A stretch of DNA of 64,000 bases, taken from the NCBI RefSeq assembly GCF_014145225.1, contig NZ_JABVCQ010000015.1, positions 1 through 64,000 on the forward strand, written 5' to 3'. How positions within the stretch are numbered: position 1 is the first letter of the stretch; every line of letters begins with the position of its first letter. The position numbers were made by a program, and so were the translations under genes. Of this stretch, positions 8,465-18,293 are shown one piece after another. This stretch comes from Thiospirillum jenense (GTDB taxonomy: Bacteria; Pseudomonadota; Gammaproteobacteria; Chromatiales; Chromatiaceae). The notes under the pieces were generated by a model, which worked only from the letters and a program-made list of their open reading frames with translations, was not told where the DNA came from and made no database searches.

Positions 8465-10323
8465 AACGCTGGTATGAACGGCTGCGGTCACGCACCGCCG
8501 CTTTATTACACGATATTTTAATGATTCCCGCGGCCTGGCTGCTGGCATTTTGGACCCGGTTTAATTTTGAAACCATTCCCGACCCGTATGCAAACAGTGC
8601 CATCATCACGCTCGCGTTAGTTGTTCCAGTCTGTGCCGTTAGTTATTGGCAATTTGGCTTATATCGCGGCGTGTGGCGCTTTGCTTCACTGCCAGATTTA
8701 ACCCGTATTGTTCAAGCAACCCTGACCGCCACCGCCGCAATTTTAGCACTGCTGTTCATTGTTAATCGGATGGATTCAATTCCCCGTTCAGTGCCACTGC
8801 TATTCTTGTTATTTCAATTAGTCTTACTCGCTGGGCCGCGCTTGCTATACCGCTGGATAAAAGATCATCGCCTCACATTGAGCAATGGACAACGGGTGTT
8901 AATTATTGGCGCGGGACGGGCAGGTGAAATGCTGGTGCGCGACATGTTGCGTGATCCACATCGCACTTATCAACCCGTGGCCTTTATTGATGATCGCCCG
9001 CGTCGAGATGGCGGCGCTATTCATGGTATTCCAATTCACGGCAACACGGCGCGTCTTTCTGAATTAGTGACGGTGCTCAGTATTGATCTAATTCTATTGG
9101 CCATTCCAAGTGCATCCGCGCCCGTCATGCAACGGTTAGTTGAATTATGCGAACAAACGCAATTGCCATTTCGCACCGTCCCACAATTACATTCACTCAT
9201 GTCTGGGCAGGTGACTATTAACCAACTGCGCGAAGTGTCAATTGAAGATCTACTCGGCCGCGAGCCAGTGACATTAGATTGGGATGCCATTCGTGCTGAA
9301 TTAGCTGGACGGGTGATTTTAATTACCGGCGCCGGCGGCTCTATTGGCGCTGAACTGTGTCGGCAAATCATTCCTGCCGGCATTAAACGGTTAATTCTCG
9401 TGGATCATTGCGAATTAAGTTTATACCGCGTGGATATGGAATTGGCGGAAACCTATCCGCAATTACCCCGGCGACGTTATTTGTTCAATGTCGCTGATGC
9501 AATTGCAATGCAACGGTTATTCGCTCACGAGCAACCCAGTATTGTTTTCCATGCCGCAGCGTATAAACATGTGCCATTATTAGAAGACCAAATTGATGCC
9601 GCTGTGCAGAATAATATCATTGGCACTTATACGGTTGCGCATACCGCCCAATGTTATAGGTGCGAGCGTTTTATATTGATTTCAACCGATAAAGCAGTGA
9701 ACCCAACCAATGTCATGGGCGCGAGTAAACGGGTGGCTGAATTATGCTGTCAACGCCTGACGCGATTGCCGAATTCACCCACCCGTTTTATTACCGTGCG
9801 CTTTGGCAATGTATTAGGTTCTACGGGGAGCGTTGTGCCGTTATTTCGCCGTCAAATTGCACAGGGCGGGCCGGTGACAGTCACTGATCCAGAGATTGAA
9901 CGCTACTTCATGACGATTCCTGAAGCCTGTCAATTGATTATGCAAGCGGCGGCAACGGCGAATGGTGGTGAGATTTTTATTCTCGATATGGGTGAACCTG
10001 TGAAGATTCGTTTTTTAGCTGAACAAATGATTCGTTTATCTGGTCGGCAACCGGGGAGTGAAATTCCTATTCAATATATTGGATTACGGCCCGGCGAAAA
10101 ACGCTTTGAAGAATTGTTTTATGCGAATGAAAATACAATGGCAACGGCGCATCCAAAAATCCGCGTTGCGCGTCCGATCAATTCACCTCCCACGTTTGAT
10201 CCTATTGCGATAATTGATGAGTTGAATACTGCACTGGCGGCGCATGATGTTTTACAATTGACGCGACTATTAAAACATCTTGTGCCAGAATGGCAGCCGG
10301 ATGTCAGCCATGCTTTTCACTAA
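8461..10323 (+). CDS. WbpM/CapD-type membrane nucleotide-sugar 4,6-dehydratase
   Basis: A 620-aa polysaccharide enzyme. Four N-terminal membrane helices (residues 15-125) precede a first Rossmann-like CoA-binding-type domain (VLIIGAGRAGEMLVRDML, near residue 145) and a catalytic SDR domain with the NAD motif ITGAGGSIGAELC (near residue 290). The active-site region STDKAVNPTNVMGASKR has Met where classic SDRs carry the catalytic Tyr, as in WbpM, where this set makes UDP-4-keto-6-deoxy-GlcNAc. VRFGNVLGSTGSVVPLF and LRPGEKRFEELF complete the family pattern. Coupled to the preceding transferase gene; together they suggest an O-antigen or exopolysaccharide beginning with a 6-deoxy-HexNAc sugar. 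Confidence 0.92.
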   Translation: MKRWYERLRSRTAALLHDILMIPAAWLLAFWTRFNFETIPDPYANSAIITLALVVPVCAVSYWQFGLYRGVWRFASLPDLTRIVQATLTATAAILALLFIVNRMDSIPRSVPLLFLLFQLVLLAGPRLLYRWIKDHRLTLSNGQRVLIIGAGRAGEMLVRDMLRDPHRTYQPVAFIDDRPRRDGGAIHGIPIHGNTARLSELVTVLSIDLILLAIPSASAPVMQRLVELCEQTQLPFRTVPQLHSLMSGQVTINQLREVSIEDLLGREPVTLDWDAIRAELAGRVILITGAGGSIGAELCRQIIPAGIKRLILVDHCELSLYRVDMELAETYPQLPRRRYLFNVADAIAMQRLFAHEQPSIVFHAAAYKHVPLLEDQIDAAVQNNIIGTYTVAHTAQCYRCERFILISTDKAVNPTNVMGASKRVAELCCQRLTRLPNSPTRFITVRFGNVLGSTGSVVPLFRRQIAQGGPVTVTDPEIERYFMTIPEACQLIMQAAATANGGEIFILDMGEPVKIRFLAEQMIRLSGRQPGSEIPIQYIGLRPGEKRFEELFYANENTMATAHPKIRVARPINSPPTFDPIAIIDELNTALAAHDVLQLTRLLKHLVPEWQPDVSHAFH

Positions 10324-10367
10324 ATCATACCATTATTCCTTCGCCAACCATTTAGCAGCAATTACCT

Positions 10368-11735
10368 ATGTTTAATACTTTACAAACCCGTTTTGGTGAC
10401 GTTGTTAAACACCTACGCGGTCAAGCCCGTTTAACTGAAGAGAATATTAAAGACAGTTTGCGCGATGTGCGCATGGCATTATTAGAAGCCGATGTTGCAT
10501 TGCCAGTGGTGCGCGATTTTATTGAACAAATTCGAGTGCGCGCCCTCGGTGCCGAAGTTGCCCGCAGCCTCACGCCGGGGCAGGTTTTAATTAAAATTGT
10601 CCATGATGAATTAGTTAAACTCATGGGTGAAGTGAATGAAACACTTAATCTCAACACGCAACCACCGGCGGTCATTTTATTAGCGGGATTACAGGGATCG
10701 GGTAAAACAACGAGTGCGGCCAAATTGGCGCGTTGGTTACAAGAGCGGCATAAAAAGCGGGTGATGTTGACTAGTTGTGATGTGTATCGCCCTGCCGCAA
10801 TTGAGCAATTAGCGACATTAACCGCCGAAATAAACGCGACCTTTTTTCCCAGTGATGTTCATGCTAAACCAGCGCAGATTGCATTAGCGGCATTAGAGGC
10901 AGCGCACAAACAACTCTATGATGTGTTAATTGTAGATACCGCTGGACGGTTGGCAATTGATGCAATGATGATGACCGAAATTCAACAGATTCATGCGGCA
11001 CTTAATCCAATTGAAACCTTGTTTGTTGTAGATAGCATGACGGGTCAGGATGCGGCAAAAACGGCGCGGGCATTCCATGAAACCTTGCCATTAACTGGCG
11101 TGATTTTAACAAAAGCGGATGGCGATGCACGAGGCGGCGCGGCCTTGTCTATTCGCCAATTGACGGGTCAACCAATTAAGTTTATTGGTGTGGGTGAAAA
11201 GACAGCGGCATTAGAACCCTTTTATCCTGACCGTTTAGCATCACGCATTCTTGGCATGGGCGATGTGGTGACGCTGGTTGAAGAAATGCAGCAAAAATTC
11301 GATCATACCCAAGCAGAGCAATTAGCAAACAAATTGCGCAAAGGGCGCGGATTGGATTTAGTTGATTTTCGTGACCAATTAAACCAGATGAATAAGTTGG
11401 GCGGGATGACTGGGTTATTGGATAAATTGCCTGGGATGAATCAAGTGCCAGATCATGTGAAAAATCAAATCAATGATCGTGAATTGATGAAGCTGATTGC
11501 AATCATTGATTCGATGACACCGCAGGAACGCGCTTTCCCCCAGATTATTAAAGGATCGCGGCGGCGGCGTATTGCATTGGGGTCGGGAACGCGAGTGCAG
11601 GATGTCAATCAACTGCTAAAACAATTCACCCAAATGCAGAAAATGATGAAGAAGATGAAAGGCGGGAATATGGCAAAATTGATGCGGCAAATGTCTGGCA
11701 ATCTGCCACCCGGGATGGGCTTGCCATTCAAATGA
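10368..11735 (+). CDS. ffh: signal recognition particle protein
   Basis: GTPase of the SRP; with 4.5S RNA and FtsY it delivers nascent inner-membrane proteins to the Sec translocon. N domain: residues 1-85, with the ALLEADVALPVVRDFI helix. G domain: GLQGSGKTTSAAKLA (G1), DVYRPAAIEQL (the SRP-specific insertion box region), VDTAGRL (G3), TKADGDARGGAALS (G4) and FIGVGEK (G5). M domain from about residue 325, methionine-rich, with LGGMTGLLDKLPGM and the RNA-binding SRRRRIALGSGT. Length of 455 aa is normal. It stands alone after the polysaccharide genes, 44 bases downstream of them. Confidence 0.98.
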   Translation: MFNTLQTRFGDVVKHLRGQARLTEENIKDSLRDVRMALLEADVALPVVRDFIEQIRVRALGAEVARSLTPGQVLIKIVHDELVKLMGEVNETLNLNTQPPAVILLAGLQGSGKTTSAAKLARWLQERHKKRVMLTSCDVYRPAAIEQLATLTAEINATFFPSDVHAKPAQIALAALEAAHKQLYDVLIVDTAGRLAIDAMMMTEIQQIHAALNPIETLFVVDSMTGQDAAKTARAFHETLPLTGVILTKADGDARGGAALSIRQLTGQPIKFIGVGEKTAALEPFYPDRLASRILGMGDVVTLVEEMQQKFDHTQAEQLANKLRKGRGLDLVDFRDQLNQMNKLGGMTGLLDKLPGMNQVPDHVKNQINDRELMKLIAIIDSMTPQERAFPQIIKGSRRRRIALGSGTRVQDVNQLLKQFTQMQKMMKKMKGGNMAKLMRQMSGNLPPGMGLPFK

Positions 11736-11899
11736 TTGAGTTGTAACGCGCTTCAAATCAACAGTCAGTGACACATGTTGGATAGTTAATTATTGATTGA
11801 GAGGGCGGCGTTTTGCGCTATTAAAGCTCGATTTGAACACAATCAACGACTTTTTAATTACAGTACACTGCTGATTAGAATAAAAGCAGTATTGAACGA

Positions 11900-12793
11900 T
11901 CACATAAGATGAAGCATTGGAGTTATTTCCTGATTATCGGTTAAAAATTCGTTTGTATCGAGTCGGGTGACGGCATCTTCAAGCATCACTTCTAATTGTG
12001 CCAATCGAATTTCTTTAATGCCTAATATCTGGGATTCTGAAGTCGCTGCTAAAACAATGTTTGGCTCTGCTGGTTGCCCAACCCCGAGTTTGTGATGAAT
12101 AACATTAATTAAACGCACCATGACTAATAGGGTATTGGATTCATCAATCTCTTCGTTGTGATGATCGCGGGCGACAGTGGCATACATGTCCGGTAATTCC
12201 CATTTTATCATTAACCGATACCCTATATCGGTGTGCATAGATGTTAATACTTCTTCGATCAGAGCATCGGTGAGTTTAATTTGATAGTTTTCATTTGTCG
12301 CCGCTGCATCTAATGCTTTAAGCAAAAATAATTTACCAATGTTATGTAGCAAACCGCATAAGAATGCTTCTTCAGTCTGGTTTGCATAACCAACATGTGG
12401 CGCTAACCATTGCATTCCCGTTGCTGTCAATAATGAGTGGCGCCATAGATCAGGCATATAACCTGACACCATTTTCAATTTGGCAGTATGCACTAAAAGT
12501 TGCGATGCAACCATTGCCAGGCTTGCAACACGACTCATTCCCAAGCGTTGCACTGCGCCTAATATTGTCGTGACCTGTTTTAATCCGCCGTAAAATGCCG
12601 AATTAGCTGTTTGTAAAATACGCACGGCTAACGCTGGATCACACATAATTAAATCGGTGAATTGTTGCAAGGTAATCTGTTTAGAATTTTTCAGTTCTTG
12701 CAACTTTAACGCGACAAGATTAAATACCGGTAATTGGGTACTATTGGTGTCGAATTCTTCTTCAATTAAATCGCGTAAAGATTTTTTGGACAC
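11900..12793 (-). CDS. HDOD domain signal-transduction protein
   Basis: A 297-aa cytoplasmic protein consisting almost entirely of an HDOD domain: TLQQFTDLIMCDPALAVRIL, ANSAFYGGLKQVTTILGAVQRLG and the half-conserved HD-like segment FLCGLLHNIGKLFLLKAL. HDOD proteins are related to HD phosphohydrolases but usually lack part of the metal-binding set (here HNIGK instead of HDxGK), and act in regulatory cascades often linked to c-di-GMP or motility; no enzymatic reaction is assigned. The frame is open to an ATG at 12820, but GAGGT lies four bases before a GTG at 12793, so the protein most likely begins with SKKSLRDLIEEEF. Downstream of the type II/IV-like ATPase on the same strand. Confidence 0.87.
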   Translation of the reverse strand: MSKKSLRDLIEEEFDTNSTQLPVFNLVALKLQELKNSKQITLQQFTDLIMCDPALAVRILQTANSAFYGGLKQVTTILGAVQRLGMSRVASLAMVASQLLVHTAKLKMVSGYMPDLWRHSLLTATGMQWLAPHVGYANQTEEAFLCGLLHNIGKLFLLKALDAAATNENYQIKLTDALIEEVLTSMHTDIGYRLMIKWELPDMYATVARDHHNEEIDESNTLLVMVRLINVIHHKLGVGQPAEPNIVLAATSESQILGIKEIRLAQLEVMLEDAVTRLDTNEFLTDNQEITPMLHLM

Positions 12794-13043
12794 TGCTACC
12801 TCGATAATATTTATTAGCATTGCTAATTTGATGACACAGAATGCTGCATTATTTCTAGTGTGATCAAAAACAAACTATTCAGTAATGTCAGCATGGTCTC
12901 TATTGCAATTAAATTGGTTTGAAATCCATTCGTGCTTTAGTGAGTAATGTCGAGCGTTAGTTAAACGATTGACAGAATCCATTAAACACTCGCTGATCCA
13001 CCGATTAAAGCACCTTCTGACAAAAGATCGTCAATACAAACAT

Positions 13044-13059
13044 GCTCGCTAAAGCGTGC
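13044..13059 (-). terminator. possible terminator hairpin after the GspE-like gene
   Basis: Thirteen bases beyond the stop of the ATPase gene on the minus strand lies a small hairpin (GC, one mismatch, CGC, a TTTA loop, then GCG, mismatch, GC) followed on that strand by ATGTTTGTATT. The T-tract is interrupted, so this is a weak intrinsic terminator at best. No gene was seen in the rest of 12794-13070. Confidence 0.3.
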
Positions 13060-13070
13060 AAGTTTATTTA

Positions 13071-14990
13071 TCAACTTTGACCAACTAATCGAATAATTTC
13101 GCGTAAGGAACGTGGACGCCCTAAACGTGGTAGGTGACGTAGTGCTTCTTGCAAACTAGTGGACCCTTGAGCAGCTTTTGCTAAACCATCTTCCATTAAC
13201 GTCACCAATCCAGAGGTATCAATACTAATACGACGAATTTCGGACGACGTTTTTTTACTAAGAATAGCGTCGCGCACCGGTTCATTCAAAACTAATAATT
13301 CAAAGATACCAACTCGTCCGGCATAACCAGTAAAATGGCACTTTTTACACCCCCGTCCGATTTGAAATTTTGCTGCAGCAATATCCGCAGGTGCCCAGCC
13401 AATCCGTTGTAATTCATGTGCTGTTGGTCGATAAGGTTCGGCACATTGGCTACAAACACGCCGTAATAAACGCTGTGCAAGAATTGAAACAACTGTTGAT
13501 GAAATTAAAAAACTTTCAATTTGCATATTCATTAACCGCAATAACCCACCAATACTATCTTCGGTATGAAAGGTTGCTAATACCTTGTGTCCAGTTAGCG
13601 CCGCTTGAATAGCAGAATCCGCCGAAAACCGGTCACGGATTTCACCAATCACAATCACGTCTGGATCCTGACGTACCATGTGACGCAAGGTTTCATCAAA
13701 GGTTAAATTAATTTTAGGATTCAGACTACATTGCGCAATTCCATCAATCACATATTCTACCGGTTCTTCGGCGGTAATAATGCAGCGTTCACTGTCATTT
13801 AAATAATTCACACAACCATAAAGACTGGTCGTTTTTCCCGAGCCAGTTGGACCTGTAATTAAAACAACGCCACTGGGTAAATCTAACGCATCTTCTAAAA
13901 AAACGTCTAACATGCCACTTGCTAACCCGACTTCTTTAATATCAAGCAGCATTGCTTTACGACTTAATAACCGTAATACAATTTTTTCACCAAAAATGGT
14001 AGCATAAAAGGATGCACGCACATCACAAGAGCGACCAGTACGCGCATCTTCAAAACGAAATCCGCCATCTTGATGCCGTCGTTTTTCAGTAATATCTGCT
14101 GAGGCTAAAATCTTAAGGCGACTGGTAATAGCTGCTGCTAATGTTAAATCAACTTCTTTATGAAGAATTAATGCTCCATCACGCCGCATTCGAATACGCA
14201 GTATCTGTCGCATCGGCTCAATATGAATATCACTAGCACCAAATTCCAATCCATCTATGATTAAATCATTTACAAAGCGGGAGGTATTTGCTTCATCTGA
14301 TACTGCCACTCGTTGACGCGCATATTGCCGGCTATTCTCAAACTTTTTAATTGCATCTTCAAGCGCTCGCCAAGTACAAATTGCCGGAATAACCGTATCA
14401 AACACCGCTTCTGCACCTAAACGAGCGGTTGTGTCTAATGGATTAGTAAATGCAACTAAAATACCATCAGGGCGACGCTGTAAAGGGAGTGCTTGCAAAT
14501 TACGACACCAATCCGGTGAGATTTGCGTTAATAATGCTTGATCGATTTCACTAAACACCGGTTCTTCGTGTAAAAAATCTAATTGATCGGCCAGTACTTC
14601 AATCAGACGCTGTTCTTGAATCATGCCCATTTCTACCAACACTTCACCGAGGCGTTTATTTTGAAACGCTGGATCGTTTTGCGCTTGAAGTGCGGTACGA
14701 AGTTCAATTGCTTTAATTAAACCAAGCTCTACTAATAAATTGCCCAGTGGCACAGCTTGACGATTCGTGCGCAAGGTTGCACGTAATTGTTGTTGATTAA
14801 TATATCCCAAATCCAATAGGACACTCGTTAGTGAGTAATTATCGCCTAATTTAGTGTGTATGCGATACGCATAATTTAATTGCTCTTGCATTAATAATCC
14901 ATTTTCGATTAATAACACTGCGATCTGATTATTGACAGGTGGCGAGATATTCGATTGCATCGTATTCGGTAAAGTGATGATATTGCTCAT
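13071..14990 (-). CDS. GspE/PilB/MshE-type assembly ATPase with N-terminal MshEN-like repeats
   Basis: A 639-aa hexameric motor ATPase of the type II secretion / type IV pilus family. The C-terminal half has Walker A GPTGSGKTTSLYG, an Asp box AEEPVEYVIDGIAQ, Walker B DPDVIVIGEIRD, a His box LTGHKVLATFHTED and a tetracysteine zinc motif (CSQC then CKKC). The N-terminal 160 residues carry at least two copies of the RLGxxLxxxGxIxxxxLxxxLxxQ pattern (LGNLLVELGLIKAIELRTAL and RLGEVLVEMGMIQEQRLIEV) plus a weaker earlier one; in MshE this motif binds c-di-GMP. No pilin, GspF or secretin gene is nearby, so its partners lie elsewhere. It directly follows lptF (32-base gap), where lptG often sits. Confidence 0.9.
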   Translation of the reverse strand: MSNIITLPNTMQSNISPPVNNQIAVLLIENGLLMQEQLNYAYRIHTKLGDNYSLTSVLLDLGYINQQQLRATLRTNRQAVPLGNLLVELGLIKAIELRTALQAQNDPAFQNKRLGEVLVEMGMIQEQRLIEVLADQLDFLHEEPVFSEIDQALLTQISPDWCRNLQALPLQRRPDGILVAFTNPLDTTARLGAEAVFDTVIPAICTWRALEDAIKKFENSRQYARQRVAVSDEANTSRFVNDLIIDGLEFGASDIHIEPMRQILRIRMRRDGALILHKEVDLTLAAAITSRLKILASADITEKRRHQDGGFRFEDARTGRSCDVRASFYATIFGEKIVLRLLSRKAMLLDIKEVGLASGMLDVFLEDALDLPSGVVLITGPTGSGKTTSLYGCVNYLNDSERCIITAEEPVEYVIDGIAQCSLNPKINLTFDETLRHMVRQDPDVIVIGEIRDRFSADSAIQAALTGHKVLATFHTEDSIGGLLRLMNMQIESFLISSTVVSILAQRLLRRVCSQCAEPYRPTAHELQRIGWAPADIAAAKFQIGRGCKKCHFTGYAGRVGIFELLVLNEPVRDAILSKKTSSEIRRISIDTSGLVTLMEDGLAKAAQGSTSLQEALRHLPRLGRPRSLREIIRLVGQS

Positions 14991-15022
14991 AGTATTGTTA
15001 AGTCTCAGTGGTAATAAAACTA

Positions 15023-16165
15023 TTAACCATGTAACTGCGAAGAACGCAGCATGGGATTAAATGACTCAAGACGTTTCAACCAAAAACTACTTGGAACAAG
15101 TGCTGCTATCACAATTACGACCACAACAATCTGATACCACAAACTCCCCAACCATAATGGTGAGACACCGTTCTCTAACCAGTTTTCGGCAAGCCGTTGT
15201 AAATTAAAAAAGGCAAAATACGCAAAAAATGCTAATAACCAACGTCCATTGCCGGCATGACGTGGCGATAAAGTTATTAATGGGATAGCAATCAACAATA
15301 ACGCAAACACAGCTATTGGATTGGCAACACGATGCTCCAATTCAGCACGATTTGCGCGTTGCATTGTCATAGTTGTTTCTACGGTTGTGAATAAATCACG
15401 AGTCGGTTTACTCGATTGCTTGCGCGTCGCCACTGGTAAAAGCGTATTATTATCTGGCAAATGCAAATGATAACGACTGAATTCACCAATGCTGTAAGCA
15501 CCAGTGCCAGGATTACCGTCATAACGACGACCATTGTATAAAACAATAGAACGCTCTCCAGTTTCTAAGTTTTCATTATAATACCCTGCTTCTGCTAAAA
15601 TTAAACGGATGGGAACATGGCGTTGATCTTGTAAAAAAATCCCTTGAAAATGTTTATCCTGATTAATAGCGGCGGCATAAAATACTACCTGACCATCTGC
15701 CTGTTGATAATAACGTCCAGCGCGAATACCGGCGATTTGAGTTGCCTGTTCTTGCTGTAAATCACGAATAGTTTGAATCTGCGCAGCAGCATAGGGCTGT
15801 ATGATGAGGGCTAACCAAGCAGTTAATATAGCTAATGGAATAGCGAAATATAATAGGGCGCGGTATAACCCTAATGTACCAATACCGCAGGCTTGTACCG
15901 CAATTAACTCGCTGTCACGCGCCATGCGGCCTAGCGCCATGAGAGTGGATACAAAAAAAGCGGGCGGTAATAATTGCGCACTATCACGCAATAGCTGATA
16001 GCCTAAAAAGCGGAACGCAATAGTTGTATTGAGCGCCCCAAGATTAATCTCTTCTAAGGTGCGCAAAAACAGTAAACTCATCGTTACTAATAATAATGTC
16101 ACCATAATAGCAGTGAATACTTTAGCAACTTCAGTCAATACATAACGATCAAGAATAGTCAACAT
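15023..16165 (-). CDS. lptF: LptF/LptG-family permease of the LPS export ABC transporter, closest to LptF
   Basis: Inner-membrane subunit that, with LptG and the LptB ATPase, pulls LPS from the inner membrane toward LptC/LptA. The start at 16165 gives 380 aa with LTILDRYVLTEVAKVF at the N-terminus, membrane helices near residues 20-40, 65-85 and 105-125, a large periplasmic region, then three helices after the typical RANRAELEHRVANPIAVFAL segment. LMALGRMARDSELIAVQACGIG resembles the LptF coupling loop more than that of LptG. The start codon lies only 13 bases from the divergent bioA start. No lptG follows. Confidence 0.88.
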   Translation of the reverse strand: MLTILDRYVLTEVAKVFTAIMVTLLLVTMSLLFLRTLEEINLGALNTTIAFRFLGYQLLRDSAQLLPPAFFVSTLMALGRMARDSELIAVQACGIGTLGLYRALLYFAIPLAILTAWLALIIQPYAAAQIQTIRDLQQEQATQIAGIRAGRYYQQADGQVVFYAAAINQDKHFQGIFLQDQRHVPIRLILAEAGYYNENLETGERSIVLYNGRRYDGNPGTGAYSIGEFSRYHLHLPDNNTLLPVATRKQSSKPTRDLFTTVETTMTMQRANRAELEHRVANPIAVFALLLIAIPLITLSPRHAGNGRWLLAFFAYFAFFNLQRLAENWLENGVSPLWLGSLWYQIVVVVIVIAALVPSSFWLKRLESFNPMLRSSQLHG

Positions 16166-16178
16166 TTGAGAAGTTCCA

Positions 16179-17489
16179 ATGACATTAACGCCCAATCCCG
16201 ATGCCCCATTTTTTAATTGGGCGCAGCTACTGGCGACCGACGCGGCGCATGTTTGGCATCCTTATAATACAGCACCGGCGCGGGACATGGTATATCCTGT
16301 TTGCGCAGCGCAGGGTTGTTTGTTGGAATTAAGTGAAGGTCGGTTTTTAATTGATGGCATGGCATCGTGGTGGTGTGTCATTCATGGTTATAATCACCCC
16401 GTATTAAATGCTGCATTAACATCGCAATTAAATTGTGTTGCGCATGTGATGTTTGCCGGCTTAACACATGCACCCGCTATTCAATTAGTTGAGCGCTTAG
16501 TTAAATTGACACCGGCGCCATTACAGCGCGTTTTTCTATGCGATTCTGGTTCAATTGCCGTCGAAGTCGCATTAAAAATTGCATTACAATATTGGCAAGC
16601 ACTGAATGAACCGCAACGCACACACTTTTTAAGTTTTCAGCAGGGGTATCATGGTGATACTTATCATGCCATGTCAGTGTGTGATCCCATTACAGGAATG
16701 CACCGTTTATTTACAGATTCATTACCACAGCAATTCTTTGCGTCCGCCCCGACGCCGAATTTTGGTCAATCCTGTACTGATGCTGATGTGCATGAATTGA
16801 CCCAGTTATTAGAACAGCATCATCAGCAACTTGCAGGTGTCATTATAGAACCCATTGTACAGGGCGCGGGCGGAATGCGGTTTTATTCGGCAGAATATTT
16901 AATACGGCTGCGCCAATTGTGCGACCATTTTAATGTATTACTCATTGCTGATGAAATCGCCACCGGCTTTGGCCGTACCGGACGATTATTCGCCTGTGAA
17001 CACGCTGGTATTAGCCCAGATATTCTCACTTTAGGCAAGGCTTTAACTGGTGGTTATCTCACGCTCGCTGCCACATTGACAACCGATGTTATTGCGGCGA
17101 CACTCTCCGCCCACGCCCCTTTATTACACGGGCCGACCTTTATGGCTAATCCACTCGCTTGTGCCGTCGCCAATGCGAGTATTGATTTATTATTAGCCAG
17201 CGATTGGCAAACGACAATTCAACGAATTGAAAACGGCCTGCGTTGTGGATTAGCACCGGCGCGCACTTTGCCAAATGTGATTGATGTGCGCGTATTGGGT
17301 GCAATTGGCGTGATTGAAATGAACGCGCCAGTTGTATTAGCGAATTTTCAACGCCAATGCGTCGAACGTGGGATTTGGGTGCGTCCTTTTGGACGGCTGG
17401 TGTATCTAATGCCGCCCTATATCATTGATGATGCGCAATTGACCTATTTGTGCCAAATGCTGATTGAGATTCTCTCCCAAAACAAATAA
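16179..17489 (+). CDS. bioA: adenosylmethionine-8-amino-7-oxononanoate aminotransferase
   Basis: Transfers an amino group from S-adenosylmethionine to KAPA, giving DAPA in biotin synthesis; PLP-dependent homodimer. The 436 aa carry the family features: HVWHPYNTAPA at the N-terminus, GMASWWCVIHGYNHP, LCDSGSIAVEVALKIALQYW, FQQGYHGDTYHAMSVCD, IADEIATGFGRTGRLFACEH with the PLP-pyridine Asp, and LTLGKALTGGY with the Schiff-base Lys. GAGAAG lies eight bases before the ATG. It is not clustered with bioBFCD here. The start is 13 bases from the divergent lptF start, so promoter elements must lie inside the neighbouring coding sequence. Confidence 0.96.
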   Translation: MTLTPNPDAPFFNWAQLLATDAAHVWHPYNTAPARDMVYPVCAAQGCLLELSEGRFLIDGMASWWCVIHGYNHPVLNAALTSQLNCVAHVMFAGLTHAPAIQLVERLVKLTPAPLQRVFLCDSGSIAVEVALKIALQYWQALNEPQRTHFLSFQQGYHGDTYHAMSVCDPITGMHRLFTDSLPQQFFASAPTPNFGQSCTDADVHELTQLLEQHHQQLAGVIIEPIVQGAGGMRFYSAEYLIRLRQLCDHFNVLLIADEIATGFGRTGRLFACEHAGISPDILTLGKALTGGYLTLAATLTTDVIAATLSAHAPLLHGPTFMANPLACAVANASIDLLLASDWQTTIQRIENGLRCGLAPARTLPNVIDVRVLGAIGVIEMNAPVVLANFQRQCVERGIWVRPFGRLVYLMPPYIIDDAQLTYLCQMLIEILSQNK

Positions 17490-17572
17490 CACTATTGCCA
17501 ATAGCCACTGCTCTATGCTAGGATTCAATCTCAGTTTTCAACCACTTTATTTGCCCAAGAGGGTTTTACATC

Positions 17573-18136
17573 ATGCGTTTATCTACTGTCACCTTTGCCA
17601 GTTTATTAGCAATCACCGCAACCCAATCTATTGCCGCCACCAATCCACACATTGCCATTGATGTCAGTATTGATGGTCAAGCGGCCGGCACGGTTGAATT
17701 CGAGTTATTTGCCGACGTGGTGCCGAAAACAGCAGAGAATTTCCGCGCACTTTGCACGGGCGAGCGCGGTGAAGCATTGCGATATGCCGGCAGTCCATTC
17801 CATCGTATTATTCCTGATTTTATGATTCAAGGTGGCGATTTTACCAATGGAAATGGCACGGGCGGCCAATCAATTTACGGCGAACGATTTGCTGATGAAA
17901 ACTTTACATTAAAGCATACACAAGCTGGGTTATTATCAATGGCGAATGCTGGACCCAATACCAATGGCTCGCAGTTTTTTATTACCGTTGCACCGACTGA
18001 CTGGTTAGATGGCAAGCATGTCGTATTCGGGAAAGTCGTAAAAGGCATGGACGTGATTAGCAAGATTGAAGCGCAGGGAACGTCCAGCGGCCGGCCGCTC
18101 AAGCCAGTGGTATTAGAGCGTTGTCGGCAATTATAA
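17573..18136 (+). CDS. cyclophilin-type peptidyl-prolyl cis-trans isomerase, exported
   Basis: Catalyses cis-trans isomerisation of X-Pro bonds during protein folding. A cleavable signal peptide (residues 1-22, [20 protein letters not shown]) is followed by a cyclophilin domain with the catalytic Arg in [20 protein letters not shown], then [34 protein letters not shown] and [12 protein letters not shown]. The divergent-loop-containing type ([13 protein letters not shown]) resembles eukaryotic-style cyclophilins. Predicted location is the periplasm. AGAGGG upstream supports the ATG. The following 157 bases to holC show no gene. Confidence 0.95.
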   Translation: MRLSTVTFASLLAITATQSIAATNPHIAIDVSIDGQAAGTVEFELFADVVPKTAENFRALCTGERGEALRYAGSPFHRIIPDFMIQGGDFTNGNGTGGQSIYGERFADENFTLKHTQAGLLSMANAGPNTNGSQFFITVAPTDWLDGKHVVFGKVVKGMDVISKIEAQGTSSGRPLKPVVLERCRQL

Positions 18137-18293
18137 TCACACGGTTTGACTAACCAGTTCAATGAGATTATAGTGAATCACCTGGCGGTGTTCATTCGTA
18201 TTCATCGCCAATTTGTGCATCACTTGACGCCGTTACTGTTCAACACTGCCGCCGCTTTTAATTCCTTTATTTATTTTACAGCGCGACTAGGCT

